NCBI RefSeq assembly: GCF_010692325.1
Contig: NZ_JAAHHW010000023.1
Span: 26,006 to 90,005, forward strand
Length of the DNA stretch: 64,000 nt
Direction: 5' to 3'
Source: Moorena sp. SIO3I8
Lineage (GTDB): Bacteria > Cyanobacteriota > Cyanobacteriia > Cyanobacteriales > Coleofasciculaceae
Part shown: positions 26,287 through 35,082 of the stretch, one piece after another
How positions within the stretch are numbered: position 1 is the stretch's first letter
How the letters are laid out: each line of letters opens with the position of its first letter
Translations under genes and position numbers: made by a program
The notes under the pieces: model-generated
What the model saw: only the letters and a program-made list of their open reading frames with translations
Database searches by the model: none
What the model was told of the DNA's origin: nothing

Positions 26287-28212
26287 ATGACAAATCTATC
26301 TCTAGTCCCGTTTCGGGAGTTTCAACGCCTCAAGGATTTAGACATTACTCCCGAAACTCATACTGAGCTTTTTGCTACCTACTGTCGAATCAATACTTTA
26401 TATATGATAAAACAGGCGGGTTCAGGGCATATTGGTAGTAGTTTTAGTAGTTTAGATATTGTTTGTTGGCTGTTTTTAAATGAATTACGGGTTAGGAAAA
26501 CTAACTCTAATCAACCACGGGATATTTATTTTTCCTCTAAAGGTCACGATGTACCAGGTTTGTACTCGGTTTTGATTGGCCATGGTTTGCTGGAGTTTGA
26601 GCGTATCCATAGCTTGAGGCGGCTAGATGGACTTCCTGGTCATCCAGATATTTCTATTCCGTTCTTGGAAACCAATACCGGTTCCTTGGGAATGGGGGTT
26701 TCTAAGGCTAAGGGGATGATCCTAGCAAATCGCCTGATGGGTCGAGAGGGAAATGTTTATCTCTTAACTGGGGATGGGGAGTTGCAGGAGGGTCAGTTTT
26801 GGGAGTCTCTCCAACCAGCAGCAAATCTGGGACTCCATGAAATGACTGTGATTGTGGATCATAATAAAATCCAGTCCGATACTTGGGTGTCCCAAGTGAG
26901 TGACTTGGGGGACTTGGAACGGAAGTTTGCGGCCTATGGCTGGTATGTTGACCGCTGTGATGGCAATGATGTCAAGGCTTTAGGGAATGCGATCGCAAAA
27001 TTGAAAGCAGTCACTAACCAGCCCAAAATCCTGATTGCTGACACCATTAAGGGAAAAGGAATCTCCTTTATGGAACATACGGCCATCAAACCAGAAGACA
27101 ACCCAGAAGACAACTTATATCGCTTCCATAGTGGCGCACCGGATGATGAAGCCTACACTAAGGGAGTGGCAGAACTAATTGCTGCTGCCAATACCCAGTT
27201 GGAACAAATTGGAGCATCCCCCTTAGGGGTAGAGATGCTATCCTATGCCAAACCTGCTGTAGTTGATGGAGCGCAACGACTGGTTAGTGCCTATTCCAAA
27301 GCTTTGGTTGCCCAAGCAGAACGGAATCAAGACCTGGTGGTACTCGATGCGGATTTAATGCTCGATTGTGGGTTGATTCCCTTTAAAGACAAATTCCCGA
27401 AACGGTTCTTTGAGTGTGGTATTGCCGAACAAGATATGGTATCCCAGGCCGGGGGGATGGCACTGAAAGGGTTACTGCCCATTGTGCATTCCTTTGCTTG
27501 TTTCCTATCCACCAGACCCAATGAGCAAATCTATAATAATGCTACCGAACGGACTAAGATTATTTATGTTGGCTCCCTAGCTGGGTTGCTACCTGGTGGT
27601 CCTGGTCATTCTCACCAATCGGTAAGGGATATTTCTGCCCTAGGAGCAATACCGAATATGGTGATGATTGAACCAGCTAATGAAGCAGAAGTATCCCTAG
27701 CTCTAGACTACTGTTTGCATCGAACTATCAGTAGTTGCTATATAAGGCTAGTCTCGATACCCTGTCAGATTCCCTATCAATTGCCAGAGGATTATCAGTT
27801 GGAGTTGGGTCAGGGGATTGCCTTAACTGAGGGGCAAGACGCTATTTTATTTGGTTACGGTCCCGTGCTGCTGCCACAAGCCTATCAAGCTGCCCAGTTA
27901 TTGGCTCAGAATCACGGTATAACCTTAAAAGTGGTGAATTTACCTTGGCTAAATTTTGTGGATTTAGACTGGTTGGAGCAAATCCTCCAAGGTTACTCCT
28001 GGGTGTTTACCCTAGATAACCATTATGTAATAGGAGGACAGGGGGATCGGATTGTAAGTGGTTTGGCAGAATTAGGATTGTCTGGGCAAATACAGGTAAG
28101 GCAATTTGGAGTATTTGATATTCCGAAATGCGGTCAAAATCAGGAAGTGCTTCGTGCTCATCGGCTAGATGCTGAAAGTTTAGCATTTGAGATTCATAAA
28201 AGTATGATGTAG
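26287..28212 (+). CDS. transketolase-like ThDP enzyme, full length
   Basis: 641 aa. N-terminal ThDP-binding half: QAGSGHIGSSFSSLDIV, the SKGHDVPGLYSVL block, GSLGMGVSKAKGM and the LTGDGELQEGQFWES motif with downstream VDHNKIQSD. Central pyrimidine-binding half: FECGIAEQDMVSQAGGMALKG and PGGPGHSHQSVRDI. A C-terminal domain follows. It transfers two-carbon units or makes a related sugar-acid precursor. The sequence is atypical for the housekeeping Calvin-cycle enzyme, and its position between a CMP-sugar synthetase and a HAD hydrolase suggests nucleotide-sugar synthesis (inference). The start ATG lies inside the last unit of an AACCAAT array and no clear ribosome site is seen. Confidence 0.88.
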   Translation: MTNLSLVPFREFQRLKDLDITPETHTELFATYCRINTLYMIKQAGSGHIGSSFSSLDIVCWLFLNELRVRKTNSNQPRDIYFSSKGHDVPGLYSVLIGHGLLEFERIHSLRRLDGLPGHPDISIPFLETNTGSLGMGVSKAKGMILANRLMGREGNVYLLTGDGELQEGQFWESLQPAANLGLHEMTVIVDHNKIQSDTWVSQVSDLGDLERKFAAYGWYVDRCDGNDVKALGNAIAKLKAVTNQPKILIADTIKGKGISFMEHTAIKPEDNPEDNLYRFHSGAPDDEAYTKGVAELIAAANTQLEQIGASPLGVEMLSYAKPAVVDGAQRLVSAYSKALVAQAERNQDLVVLDADLMLDCGLIPFKDKFPKRFFECGIAEQDMVSQAGGMALKGLLPIVHSFACFLSTRPNEQIYNNATERTKIIYVGSLAGLLPGGPGHSHQSVRDISALGAIPNMVMIEPANEAEVSLALDYCLHRTISSCYIRLVSIPCQIPYQLPEDYQLELGQGIALTEGQDAILFGYGPVLLPQAYQAAQLLAQNHGITLKVVNLPWLNFVDLDWLEQILQGYSWVFTLDNHYVIGGQGDRIVSGLAELGLSGQIQVRQFGVFDIPKCGQNQEVLRAHRLDAESLAFEIHKSMM

Positions 28213-28688
28213 CCTTGTTATTTAAATTGCGTAAGATTCAGATAAAAAGGGAACAGGGAATAGGGAATAGGGAACAGTATCAAGATATCCGAGTAGTTTT
28301 TGATGTTCTCCTAAATTAGGATTAGTTTTCATGATATAATTATAAATTATATAGGATTTCAAGGATGACCTAGGAAGTATAAAGTATAGCGTTGTTTATT
28401 AAGAGTTATACCTATAAGGTACACAAATCTTTTTATAGCACTACCCATTAAGATTAGGACATTTGTAAACTCCGAAACCTAGTCCTAGCTTACTTCTGAC
28501 TTCTGACTTCTGACTTCTGACTTCTAACTTGCGCGTAGCGCTATACCACTTCTGACTTCCCTACTCCCTACTCCCTACTCCCTGCTCCCTAAAATCAAGA
28601 ATGTACCTAAACTAATTAATAAATGTTATAATAATAACGGCAATTAACTAACAACTATTGCCTCAAGTTCTAGTACCATAGAAGTGTA
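28213..28688. repeat. spacer with inverted-repeat element and 7-bp arrays
   Basis: TATAGCGTTG...TAAGGTACACAAATC at about 28384-28432 and AGAATGTACCTAAACTAA at about 28608-28625 resemble the two ends of the GAGGTACA family. Between them lie CTTCTGA (28492-28530) and CCCTACT (28556-28590) arrays. No gene. Confidence 0.65.
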
Positions 28689-29372
28689 ATGACTACCGTT
28701 TTATTTTGGGACATTGACGGCACTTTATTAACCACAAAACGAGCCGGGATATTTGCCCTAGAAGAGGCTGCCAGTGAAGTAATTGGTGAAACGGTTTCAC
28801 TGACAAATATAGAAACTGCAGGCATGACAGACCCAATAATTGCCGCTAATATTATCAAGCAGTACGGTTTGTCCCCAGAACCTAAATTGGTGGATCAACT
28901 ACTGAAATACTACGTTAACTACTTGCCTCAAAGTTTGCCCCGCCGAGAAGGATATGTCCTGGAGGGGGTAATCGAAATTCTAGATGCTTTGCACGATCGA
29001 ACTGATGTGGTTTCCATGTTGCTGACAGGAAATATCGAAGCAGGAGCATTTGCAAAATTAAGCTATTATGGCTTGGCTGATTACTTTAGTGGTGGTGGAT
29101 TTTCCGATAAAACTGAAACTAGAGTTGATATTGCCCAACAAGCTTTAGCGATCGCATCGGAAAAGTATGGCGCGATTCCATCGGAAAAAACTTACGTGAT
29201 TGGCGATACTCCCCATGACATTCACTGTGGCAAAGCCATTGGTGCTCGTGTGATTGCAGTTGCCACTGGTAAATATGACCAGGAGTCCCTAGAAGAACAT
29301 CAGCCCTGGTGGACTATACCATCCTTGCCATCATCAACAGTGTTTATGGAAAAAATTGGCTTGAAAATTTAG
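28689..29372 (+). CDS. HAD-superfamily phosphatase
   Basis: 227 aa. Motif I FWDIDGTLLTT (nucleophile D9, acid D11), motif II MLLTGNIE, motif III/IV VIGDTPHDIHCGKAIGARVIAV. The cap domain is helical (type C1), as in phosphoglycolate phosphatase-like enzymes. It would remove phosphate from a small sugar or acid phosphate in the cytoplasm; substrate unknown. It follows the cytidylyltransferase and transketolase genes on the same strand but is 476 bp away across repeats, so co-transcription is uncertain. Confidence 0.88.
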   Translation: MTTVLFWDIDGTLLTTKRAGIFALEEAASEVIGETVSLTNIETAGMTDPIIAANIIKQYGLSPEPKLVDQLLKYYVNYLPQSLPRREGYVLEGVIEILDALHDRTDVVSMLLTGNIEAGAFAKLSYYGLADYFSGGGFSDKTETRVDIAQQALAIASEKYGAIPSEKTYVIGDTPHDIHCGKAIGARVIAVATGKYDQESLEEHQPWWTIPSLPSSTVFMEKIGLKI

Positions 29373-29490
29373 AATTAAGAATGCAGAATGTAGAATGTAG
29401 AAGGCAGAAGGCATAATTCTAGATTCTAGATTATTAATTCTCAATTCTTAATTCTCAATTCTTAATTCTCAATTCTTAATTCTACATTCT
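29371..29490. repeat. 7-bp arrays GAATGTA / TTCTTAA
   Basis: GAATGTA and GAAGGCA units followed by TCTAGATTCTAGA and TTCTTAA/TTCTCAA units. The two halves are complementary and could form one hairpin between the convergent HAD and ppk genes. Confidence 0.8.
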
Positions 29491-29494
29491 CCCA

Positions 29495-31720
29495 CTATCC
29501 CATCCCTGACGATTGCAACGCCATGTCCATCAAAATCTGATGAGCCGATTCTTCTTTAACCCCTTGAGCTGGCTGTCGTTGGATATAGGTGCCATCAGGC
29601 TGTAAATCCCAAGCTTGCCGGTTATCTGCTAACATAATTGCCAGGATTTCTTCCAAATCTTTGGTAATCTCTGGGTCTTCCACTGGTGTCACTGCTTCTA
29701 CCCGTCGATCCAAATTACGACGCATCCAGTCCGCACTGCCAATATAGACTTCCTCTTGACCCTGATTTTGGAAGTAAAAAATCCGTGAGTGTTCTAAAAA
29801 ACGACCCACGACACTCACCACACGGATATTTTCACTGACTCCTTTAAGACCAGGACGCAGACCACAAATTCCCCGCACAATCAAGTCAATTTTTACACCA
29901 GCTTGTGAGGCGTTGTAGAGGGCGGTAATAATCTTGGGGTCTAGTAGGGAATTCATTTTGGCCACAATACGACCTGTTTCTCCGTTGCGGCAATGTTCAA
30001 TCTCCCGCTGAATCATTTCGATCATGCGATCGCGTAAAGTAAATGGTGCGACCAACAACTTTCGATAAGACTTTTGCCGTGAGTAACCGGTCAAAGAATT
30101 AAACAAATCTGTCAAATCTGCTCCTAAATCATCACGACAACTCAATAGTCCTAAATCAGTATATAGTTTGGCAGTCTTAGAATTATAATTCCCCGTCCCA
30201 ATGTGAACATACCGACGAATTGTATCTCCCTCCCGACGCACCACCAGCACAATTTTAGTGTGAGTTTTTAAACCCACCAAACCATAGACTACATGGACTC
30301 CAGCCTGTTCTAACTTCCGTGCCCAGACGATATTATTTTCTTCATCAAAACGAGCCTTTAGTTCTATGAGTACCGACACTTGGTCACCATTTTCTGCTGC
30401 TCTAATCAAGGCATCGATAATGGGTGAGTCACCAGATGTGCGATATAAGGTCATTTTGATGGCTAAGACATCTGGATCTTGAGCGGCCTGGGTAATGAAG
30501 CGTTCTACCGTTGCGCCAAAGGAATGATAAGGATGGTGTACCAGCAAATCCCTACTGCGAATCACGCTGAAAATATCTTCCACATTCTCTTCCCCTATAG
30601 GGAAGCGCAGGCGTCGGGGCACCACTGGTTCCCACACAGGGTCTTTCAATTCTGGCCGTGGCAATGCCATCAACGACATCAAGTCACCCAGTGCCAACAG
30701 ACCTTCAAATTCATACACATCGGTTTCTTCAAGTTCCAGCTCTCGCATCAGCGTGTGCCTGACTAACTTGGAGGTAGTCACAGGAATTTCCATGCGCACG
30801 GCAGAACGTCCAAACCGTCGTTTCCGTAGTTCCTCTTCAATCGCTATCAGCAGGTCATCTGCCTCGTACTCCTCTACTGTCAAATCAGCATTGCGGGTAA
30901 TGCGGAAGGGATGACACTCCTGAATCTTCATCCCTGGAAACAGAGACTCCAAATTATGGGCAATGATTTGTTCGAGAGGAACACCAGTCCAACTAGTCGT
31001 TTTTCCATTCTGTTGTTGCTGCAATTTTTCCGGGAGGGGAACAAAGCGCTTTAAGACTCTAGGAACTTTCACCCGAGCAAACAATTCTGCTCCCGTTTCC
31101 GGGTCTTTGACCACTACCGCCAGATTCAGACTGAGATTGGACATGTAAGGAAAGGGATGGCTGGGGTCCACAGCCAGGGGAGTCAGAACTGGAAAAATTT
31201 GCTCGGAATAGTAGTTTTCCAGGTAATTCCGCTGTTTCTGGTTCAAGTCCACATAGTCCAGAATGTAAATCCCTGCTTTGGCTAGCAGCGGTCGCAGTTC
31301 CTGTTCAAAGTGTTGATGCTGTTGAGTTACCATCGGTAACAAGCGCACTCTGATGGCATCGAGTTGTTCACTGGGTGTCCGACCATCAGGTGTCCGTTTA
31401 CTAACTTGTGCTAGCACCTGTTGTTTCAAACCAGCCACCCGCACCATAAAGAATTCATCGAGGTTGGAGCTAAAGATGGCCATGAACTTCAGACGCTCTA
31501 ACAGAGGTGTTCGGGGGTCCGTTGCTTCATGTAATACTCGGTTATTGAACTCCAACCAGCTCAGTTCTCGATTGAAGTAATAGTCAGTGTCACTCAGATT
31601 AACCTCAACTGTGGTTTGTTCTGTGGTCTGTTCTGTGGTCTGTTCAAATTCAGGCGTATTCTTTTGAAGCTCAACTGTGGTCTGTTCAAATTCAGACTTA
31701 TTCTTTTTAGCTTTACCCAT
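29495..31720 (-). CDS. ppk1: polyphosphate kinase 1
   Basis: 741 aa, full length. It starts the conserved fold with YYFNRELSWLEFNNRVL and SSNLDEFFMVRVAGL. The catalytic histidine is in YVHIGTGNYNSKTAKLYTD (near residue 505), and RNLDRRVEAVTPVED closes the C-terminal domain. It polymerises ATP gamma-phosphate into polyphosphate. The first 40 residues are a variable extension containing EQTTEQTTEQTTVE, a tandem expansion (units near 31605-31640) not needed for the fold. A small conserved cyanobacterial gene lies 82 bp upstream on the same strand. Confidence 0.97.
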   Translation of the reverse strand: MGKAKKNKSEFEQTTVELQKNTPEFEQTTEQTTEQTTVEVNLSDTDYYFNRELSWLEFNNRVLHEATDPRTPLLERLKFMAIFSSNLDEFFMVRVAGLKQQVLAQVSKRTPDGRTPSEQLDAIRVRLLPMVTQQHQHFEQELRPLLAKAGIYILDYVDLNQKQRNYLENYYSEQIFPVLTPLAVDPSHPFPYMSNLSLNLAVVVKDPETGAELFARVKVPRVLKRFVPLPEKLQQQQNGKTTSWTGVPLEQIIAHNLESLFPGMKIQECHPFRITRNADLTVEEYEADDLLIAIEEELRKRRFGRSAVRMEIPVTTSKLVRHTLMRELELEETDVYEFEGLLALGDLMSLMALPRPELKDPVWEPVVPRRLRFPIGEENVEDIFSVIRSRDLLVHHPYHSFGATVERFITQAAQDPDVLAIKMTLYRTSGDSPIIDALIRAAENGDQVSVLIELKARFDEENNIVWARKLEQAGVHVVYGLVGLKTHTKIVLVVRREGDTIRRYVHIGTGNYNSKTAKLYTDLGLLSCRDDLGADLTDLFNSLTGYSRQKSYRKLLVAPFTLRDRMIEMIQREIEHCRNGETGRIVAKMNSLLDPKIITALYNASQAGVKIDLIVRGICGLRPGLKGVSENIRVVSVVGRFLEHSRIFYFQNQGQEEVYIGSADWMRRNLDRRVEAVTPVEDPEITKDLEEILAIMLADNRQAWDLQPDGTYIQRQPAQGVKEESAHQILMDMALQSSGMG

Positions 31721-31802
31721 GATGCTCAGAGTGAACCCACTCGATCAGGTTGTTTTGTGGCAACGAAAGAATGGTCTTCCAGATTCTAGCGTTAAACGAA
31801 CC

Positions 31803-32015
31803 TCAAGGATTGAACACTTCGTCTTCTCTACCTACCCACCACTGACCTAAATTCATCAAATCCTGGTGAATATCTTCTAGTTCTCTGATATAAGCTTCCG
31901 ATGATAGGGTGGCGCGCCGCTCCTGAAGCTTCTTCAGACGCAGTTGCACGAGTAACCAGGGTTTGGAGATGCCGTCAGTAGCTTCTATATATTGCGCTAA
32001 CTCTTTACTATTCAT
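31803..32015 (-). CDS. small conserved cyanobacterial-type protein
   Basis: 70 aa, helical and charged: MNSKELAQYIEATDGISKPW, LRLKKLQERRATLSSEAYIREL, ending DLGQWWVGREDEVFNP-like. No signal peptide or membrane segment. I do not know a function, but the composition and the conserved-looking WW near the end make it a credible gene rather than a chance frame. It may be co-transcribed with ppk1, 82 bp downstream. Confidence 0.6.
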   Translation of the reverse strand: MNSKELAQYIEATDGISKPWLLVQLRLKKLQERRATLSSEAYIRELEDIHQDLMNLGQWWVGREDEVFNP

Positions 32016-32705
32016 GAATCTAAGTTGAAGTTTGTCTAATTTTTTAAATAAGGTAACACGTAATGTTAATAACTGTAAACTTATTTTAAATTAGAATAGT
32101 TATCTGGTATAAAAATTCGCGCAAGGGCAAAATGCAAAAGGCAAGAGGCAAGAGGCAAGAGGCAAGAGGCAAAAGTTCACGTGCATTAGCTTTTCGGCTT
32201 CTATCAATTTCCTAACTTTAATGCCTAGTGCTATATCTGGGGTTTACATCAGTTAACTTAGTGGGATGCTCCTTTGGAGCCGCTACGGGATTGACCTTGG
32301 CCTTTGGGCCACGCTACGCGAATGGTCACGCTTGTGGCCGTAGGCCAAACGCGAAAGCAAAACTCTATAAGATCTCCCCATCTCCCCATCTCCCCACACC
32401 TCCCACACTTCCCACACCTCCCACGATTCCCGACTCCCGACTCCCGACTCCCGATTCCCGACTCCCGATTCCCGACTCTCGATTCCCGATTCCCTATCTT
32501 CACATCGACTATCGTTTTAGAACACAACTTGCTATAACTTACTATGGGTAGGGGGGGGATGGAATAGATTGGGCTAACTAAGTTAGTTAACTAACTTAGT
32601 CTAGTCGGTTGTCAAAAACCCTAATTAGCCATTGGCTATCCTGGGGCTATTCCTCCCTTACCGATATTTACCATGTGCTCTGACCACAAGCGAACTCTAA
32701 AAAAT
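32016..32705. repeat. spacer with several repeat types
   Basis: CAAGAGG array (32129-32175), HIP-type inverted repeat GGCCACGCTACGCGAATGG (about 32296-32355), CATCTCCC 8-bp units then CCCGACT/CCCGATT units (32371-32498), and TAACTAAGTTAGTTAACTAACTTAGT (about 32575-32601), a palindromic stretch. No gene; open frames here are translated repeats. Confidence 0.75.
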
Positions 32706-33179
32706 ATGTTGAAAAAAGTTATTGCCCAGCTCAAAGACTGGTTCCCTGCTCCAGAAGTCCATGCCCACTGCGACGGACCTTGCGGGGTGTATGACCCAGC
32801 TGCTGCACGTATCACCGCTGAGGCAGTACTCTCCATGACCAAGAAGATCCTTGATCTTGAGCCACCTGCGAGTAATGATCAACCAGCATTAGCTGCTTAC
32901 AACAATACCCTATCCCGGTTCATTGCTATTAAGGAAGAGCAGGCTCAGAAGACCAAAGAGGAAATACTGATCCTGTGGACAGACTATTTCAAGCCAGTAC
33001 ACTTGGAGCAGTTCCCAGACCTACACGATACCTTCTGGAAAGCTGCAAAGTTATGCTCTGCCTGCAAGGTGGAAGTTAGCCTTGAGCACGCCAATGAGCT
33101 ACTTGATGCAGTAGAGAATATCCACAAGATTTTCTGGGCAACCAAGAATCGCGATATTGTCTGGTATAAGGCTAGCTAA
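32706..33179 (+). CDS. sodN: nickel superoxide dismutase precursor
   Basis: 157 aa from the ATG at 32706. The nickel hook is HCDGPCGVYDP; in the mature enzyme His1, Cys2 and Cys6 bind Ni and dismute superoxide. The preceding 20 residues, ending VHA, are the propeptide removed by the SodX protease. The rest matches the four-helix NiSOD fold, ending IHKIFWATKNRDIVWYKAS. A start 11 codons upstream (32673, MCSDHKRTLKN) is possible but would give an unusually long propeptide. The maturation protease gene follows after 273 bp of tandem repeats. Confidence 0.95.
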   Translation: MLKKVIAQLKDWFPAPEVHAHCDGPCGVYDPAAARITAEAVLSMTKKILDLEPPASNDQPALAAYNNTLSRFIAIKEEQAQKTKEEILILWTDYFKPVHLEQFPDLHDTFWKAAKLCSACKVEVSLEHANELLDAVENIHKIFWATKNRDIVWYKAS

Positions 33180-33183
33180 ACCT

Positions 33184-33450
33184 CAGAATGTAGAATGTAG
33201 AATGTAGAATGTAGAATGTAGAAGGCAGAATGTAGAAGGCAGAATGTAGAAGGCAGAATGTAGAAGGCAGAATGTAGAAGGCAGAATGTAGAAGGCAGAA
33301 TGTAGAAGGCAGAAAGCAGAATGTAAAATTCTTAATTCTTAATTCTTAATTCTTAATTCTTAATTCTTAATTCTTAATTCTTAATTCTTAATTCTTAATT
33401 CTTAATTCTTAATTCTTAATTCTTAATTCTTAATTCTACATTCTTAATTC
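33184..33450. repeat. 7-bp arrays separating sodN and sodX
   Basis: About twenty units of GAATGTA/GAAGGCA, then about eighteen units of TTCTTAA ending TTCTACATTCTTAATTC. The halves are complementary in part (GAATGTAGAA against TTCTACATTC), so the transcript could form a long hairpin between the two cooperating genes. Confidence 0.92.
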
Positions 33451-33452
33451 AA

Positions 33453-33800
33453 ATGCTTTTTACCAAAAACAGTATTCCTGAGCTAGCACTGTTGATATTG
33501 CGAAAACGGTTGCGCTTCCGAGTTACAGGAGTATCCATGACTCCCCTGCTCAAACCAGGAGAGGAAATCTTAATTGATCCGAGAGCTTATCGGCACATTC
33601 CGCCCAAAGTTGGTGACATTGTTGTTGCTAGACACCCTTACCAAAACCACTTGCGATTGGTGAAACGGGTAACTTTGGTGCTCGAAGATGGACGTTGTTT
33701 CCTGAAAGGAGACAACCGATTAGAAAGTACCGATAGCCGCTCTTTTGGTTTAGTGGATTCTCAACAAATTATTGGTAAAGTAACCAGTCGTTTTTTTTAG
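33453..33800 (+). CDS. sodX: nickel-type superoxide dismutase maturation protease
   Basis: 115 aa S24/S26-type peptidase. The serine is in VTGVSMTPLLKPGEEILID (S28), and the lysine in RLVKRVTLV (about K70) supplies the Ser/Lys dyad; FLKGDNRLESTDSR is the conserved S26 box with the family GDN. It trims the NiSOD propeptide to expose the Ni-binding histidine. It is cytoplasmic: there is no membrane anchor, as usual for SodX. The ATG sits at the end of the 7-bp array and shows no good ribosome site. Confidence 0.93.
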   Translation: MLFTKNSIPELALLILRKRLRFRVTGVSMTPLLKPGEEILIDPRAYRHIPPKVGDIVVARHPYQNHLRLVKRVTLVLEDGRCFLKGDNRLESTDSRSFGLVDSQQIIGKVTSRFF

Positions 33801-33823
33801 TCATTTTCTTTAACATCCCAAAG

Positions 33824-34444
33824 CTATCCCTTGGAATGCCTTTTTGGTTTTACCCACGCCACTCGCCCAAGAATTAGCAAGCCAATCGCTGAAGCAGAAC
33901 CGACGAACAGATGAAGCGCCTGCTGTCCGGTAACAATCAGGGCAATACCAAAACCAACAGTGATCACATTTGAGAATAATGGGAATAGAAAAACTCGCCA
34001 GTCCCTCATAACTACGTACCAGTTATAGACAAAAATTATCGAAGGAACTAATTGCACCAACTGCATTAATTCTTTGCCCTCTTGAACACCATAAAGTAGG
34101 GGAACAGCAACCGTGCTGGCAACTAAGATCAAATCCAGAAAGCGGGATTTTTTCAGTCCCAGGGCAATCAAGCACATGCCAGCAGTAATGAAGGTATAGA
34201 ATAGCCGATTGAGATCAGAAATTTGGCTGACATAAACCCAGTCATCCCCGATGTGTTCAGCAATTTCGTAGGAGTTAGCGATCGCAAAACAAGCGTAGCC
34301 ACAGTAGATCAGTGGTAGCGATCGCACCTTGACAACAGAAGTATAGAATTGACTCCAATAAGAAAAAATCCAGATGTTAACCGCAGCAACCAGATAGACC
34401 GATAGATGGGCGGCAATTATTGCCAATTTCAATAGCGTGGGCAT
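33824..34444 (-). CDS. polytopic membrane protein, unknown function
   Basis: 206 aa with about six to seven hydrophobic helices, from LLKLAIIAAHLSVYLVAAVN to FVGSASAIGLLILGRVAW. Polar residues in loops include NSYEIAEHIGDDWVYVSQISDLNRLFY. No family recognised. It ends 24 bp from the stop of sodX on the opposite strand. Confidence 0.7.
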   Translation of the reverse strand: MPTLLKLAIIAAHLSVYLVAAVNIWIFSYWSQFYTSVVKVRSLPLIYCGYACFAIANSYEIAEHIGDDWVYVSQISDLNRLFYTFITAGMCLIALGLKKSRFLDLILVASTVAVPLLYGVQEGKELMQLVQLVPSIIFVYNWYVVMRDWRVFLFPLFSNVITVGFGIALIVTGQQALHLFVGSASAIGLLILGRVAWVKPKRHSKG

Positions 34445-34530
34445 TGATTAGAGTAGTGTGATATCGTCTCTAGGAGCATATCTATCATAGTAAGAATTCA
34501 GCTATCAGCAGTCAGCTATCAGCTAATGCG

Positions 34531-34669
34531 CTAGGGCGTGTTTTCAAAGTTTTCCGCAAGATTATGATCCCCCCCAGCCCCCCTTAAAAAAGGGGGGAGC
34601 CATACTCGCTCGTCCCCCTTTTTTAAGGGGGATAATGGGGGATCTCCGAGGCAAGAAAACACGCCCTAG
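34531..34669. mobile_element. MITE-like element, CTAGGGCGTGTTTTC ends
   Basis: 139 bp with perfect 15-bp inverted ends CTAGGGCGTGTTTTC and GAAAACACGCCCTAG. Interior GATCCCCCCCAGCCCCCCTT and a complementary TAAGGGGGATAATGGGGGATC. It lies 20 bp beyond the end of a broken Doc toxin gene. Confidence 0.85.
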
Positions 34670-34689
34670 GCTCACGCTACTGAAGGTGT

Positions 34690-34773
34690 TTATGGGAGTA
34701 AAGTCCCAGCGCTGGTGGTGTGAATAATTCGATAGTAGAGTTCTAAAACTTCACTGACGGTGAGATAACGCAT
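34690..34773 (-). pseudogene. Doc/Fic-type toxin, N-terminal stump
   Basis: An ATG overlapping the antitoxin stop (TAATG) opens MRYLTVSEVLELYYRII, the standard N-terminus of chromosomal death-on-curing toxins. The frame then reads HTTSAGTLLP and stops, about 100 residues before the expected HPFxxGN motif. The MITE-like element ends 20 bp further on, so the toxin was probably lost by a rearrangement there. Confidence 0.7.
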
Positions 34774-34970
34774 TAAGCCAGTCGGCGATAAAGTTCAGCA
34801 TTTTTATGCAAAACGTATGCTGTAGCATCATTAAAAGATAGTTCTGACTGAGTTAAATATTGCTCAACACTCATCAACACTAACTCTTCTATAGAAACAT
34901 TCAGGTTAGCTGCAATGTCTTGGAGTTGTTGCAAACGCTCATCCGGTATCGTAATCTGGATAGAACTCAT
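34773..34970 (-). CDS. antitoxin-like protein, partner of the Doc remnant
   Basis: 65 aa from the ATG at 34968-34970 (MSSIQITIPDERLQQLQDIAANLNVSIEELVLMSVEQYL). A beta-strand then helix-turn-helix arrangement indicates a ribbon-helix-helix DNA-binding head, with a C-terminal tail (FNDATAYVLHKNAELYRRLA) of the kind that blocks Doc. A longer frame from 35039 adds 23 residues without conservation. It overlaps the toxin start by one base, the usual coupling. With the toxin broken it is an orphan. Confidence 0.72.
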   Translation of the reverse strand: MSSIQITIPDERLQQLQDIAANLNVSIEELVLMSVEQYLTQSELSFNDATAYVLHKNAELYRRLA

Positions 34971-35082
34971 AGCTATTAAAGCTTTATCGGGTATGGCAAT
35001 TATAGCATTAATGAACAGGTGGGTAACATTGTCTTCCACAGAGCTACCCCATACCCGGTCACCCTTTTTGCCGTTGTCCTCC

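Noticed and set aside
32228..32551. Overlapping frames of 77-107 aa on both strands
   Set aside because: They read PDSRLPI/GSRESG heptapeptides, which are translated CCCGACT arrays in the sodN upstream spacer.
33184..33450. Possible CRISPR-like array between sodN and sodX
   Set aside because: Units are 7 bp and contiguous with no unique spacers.
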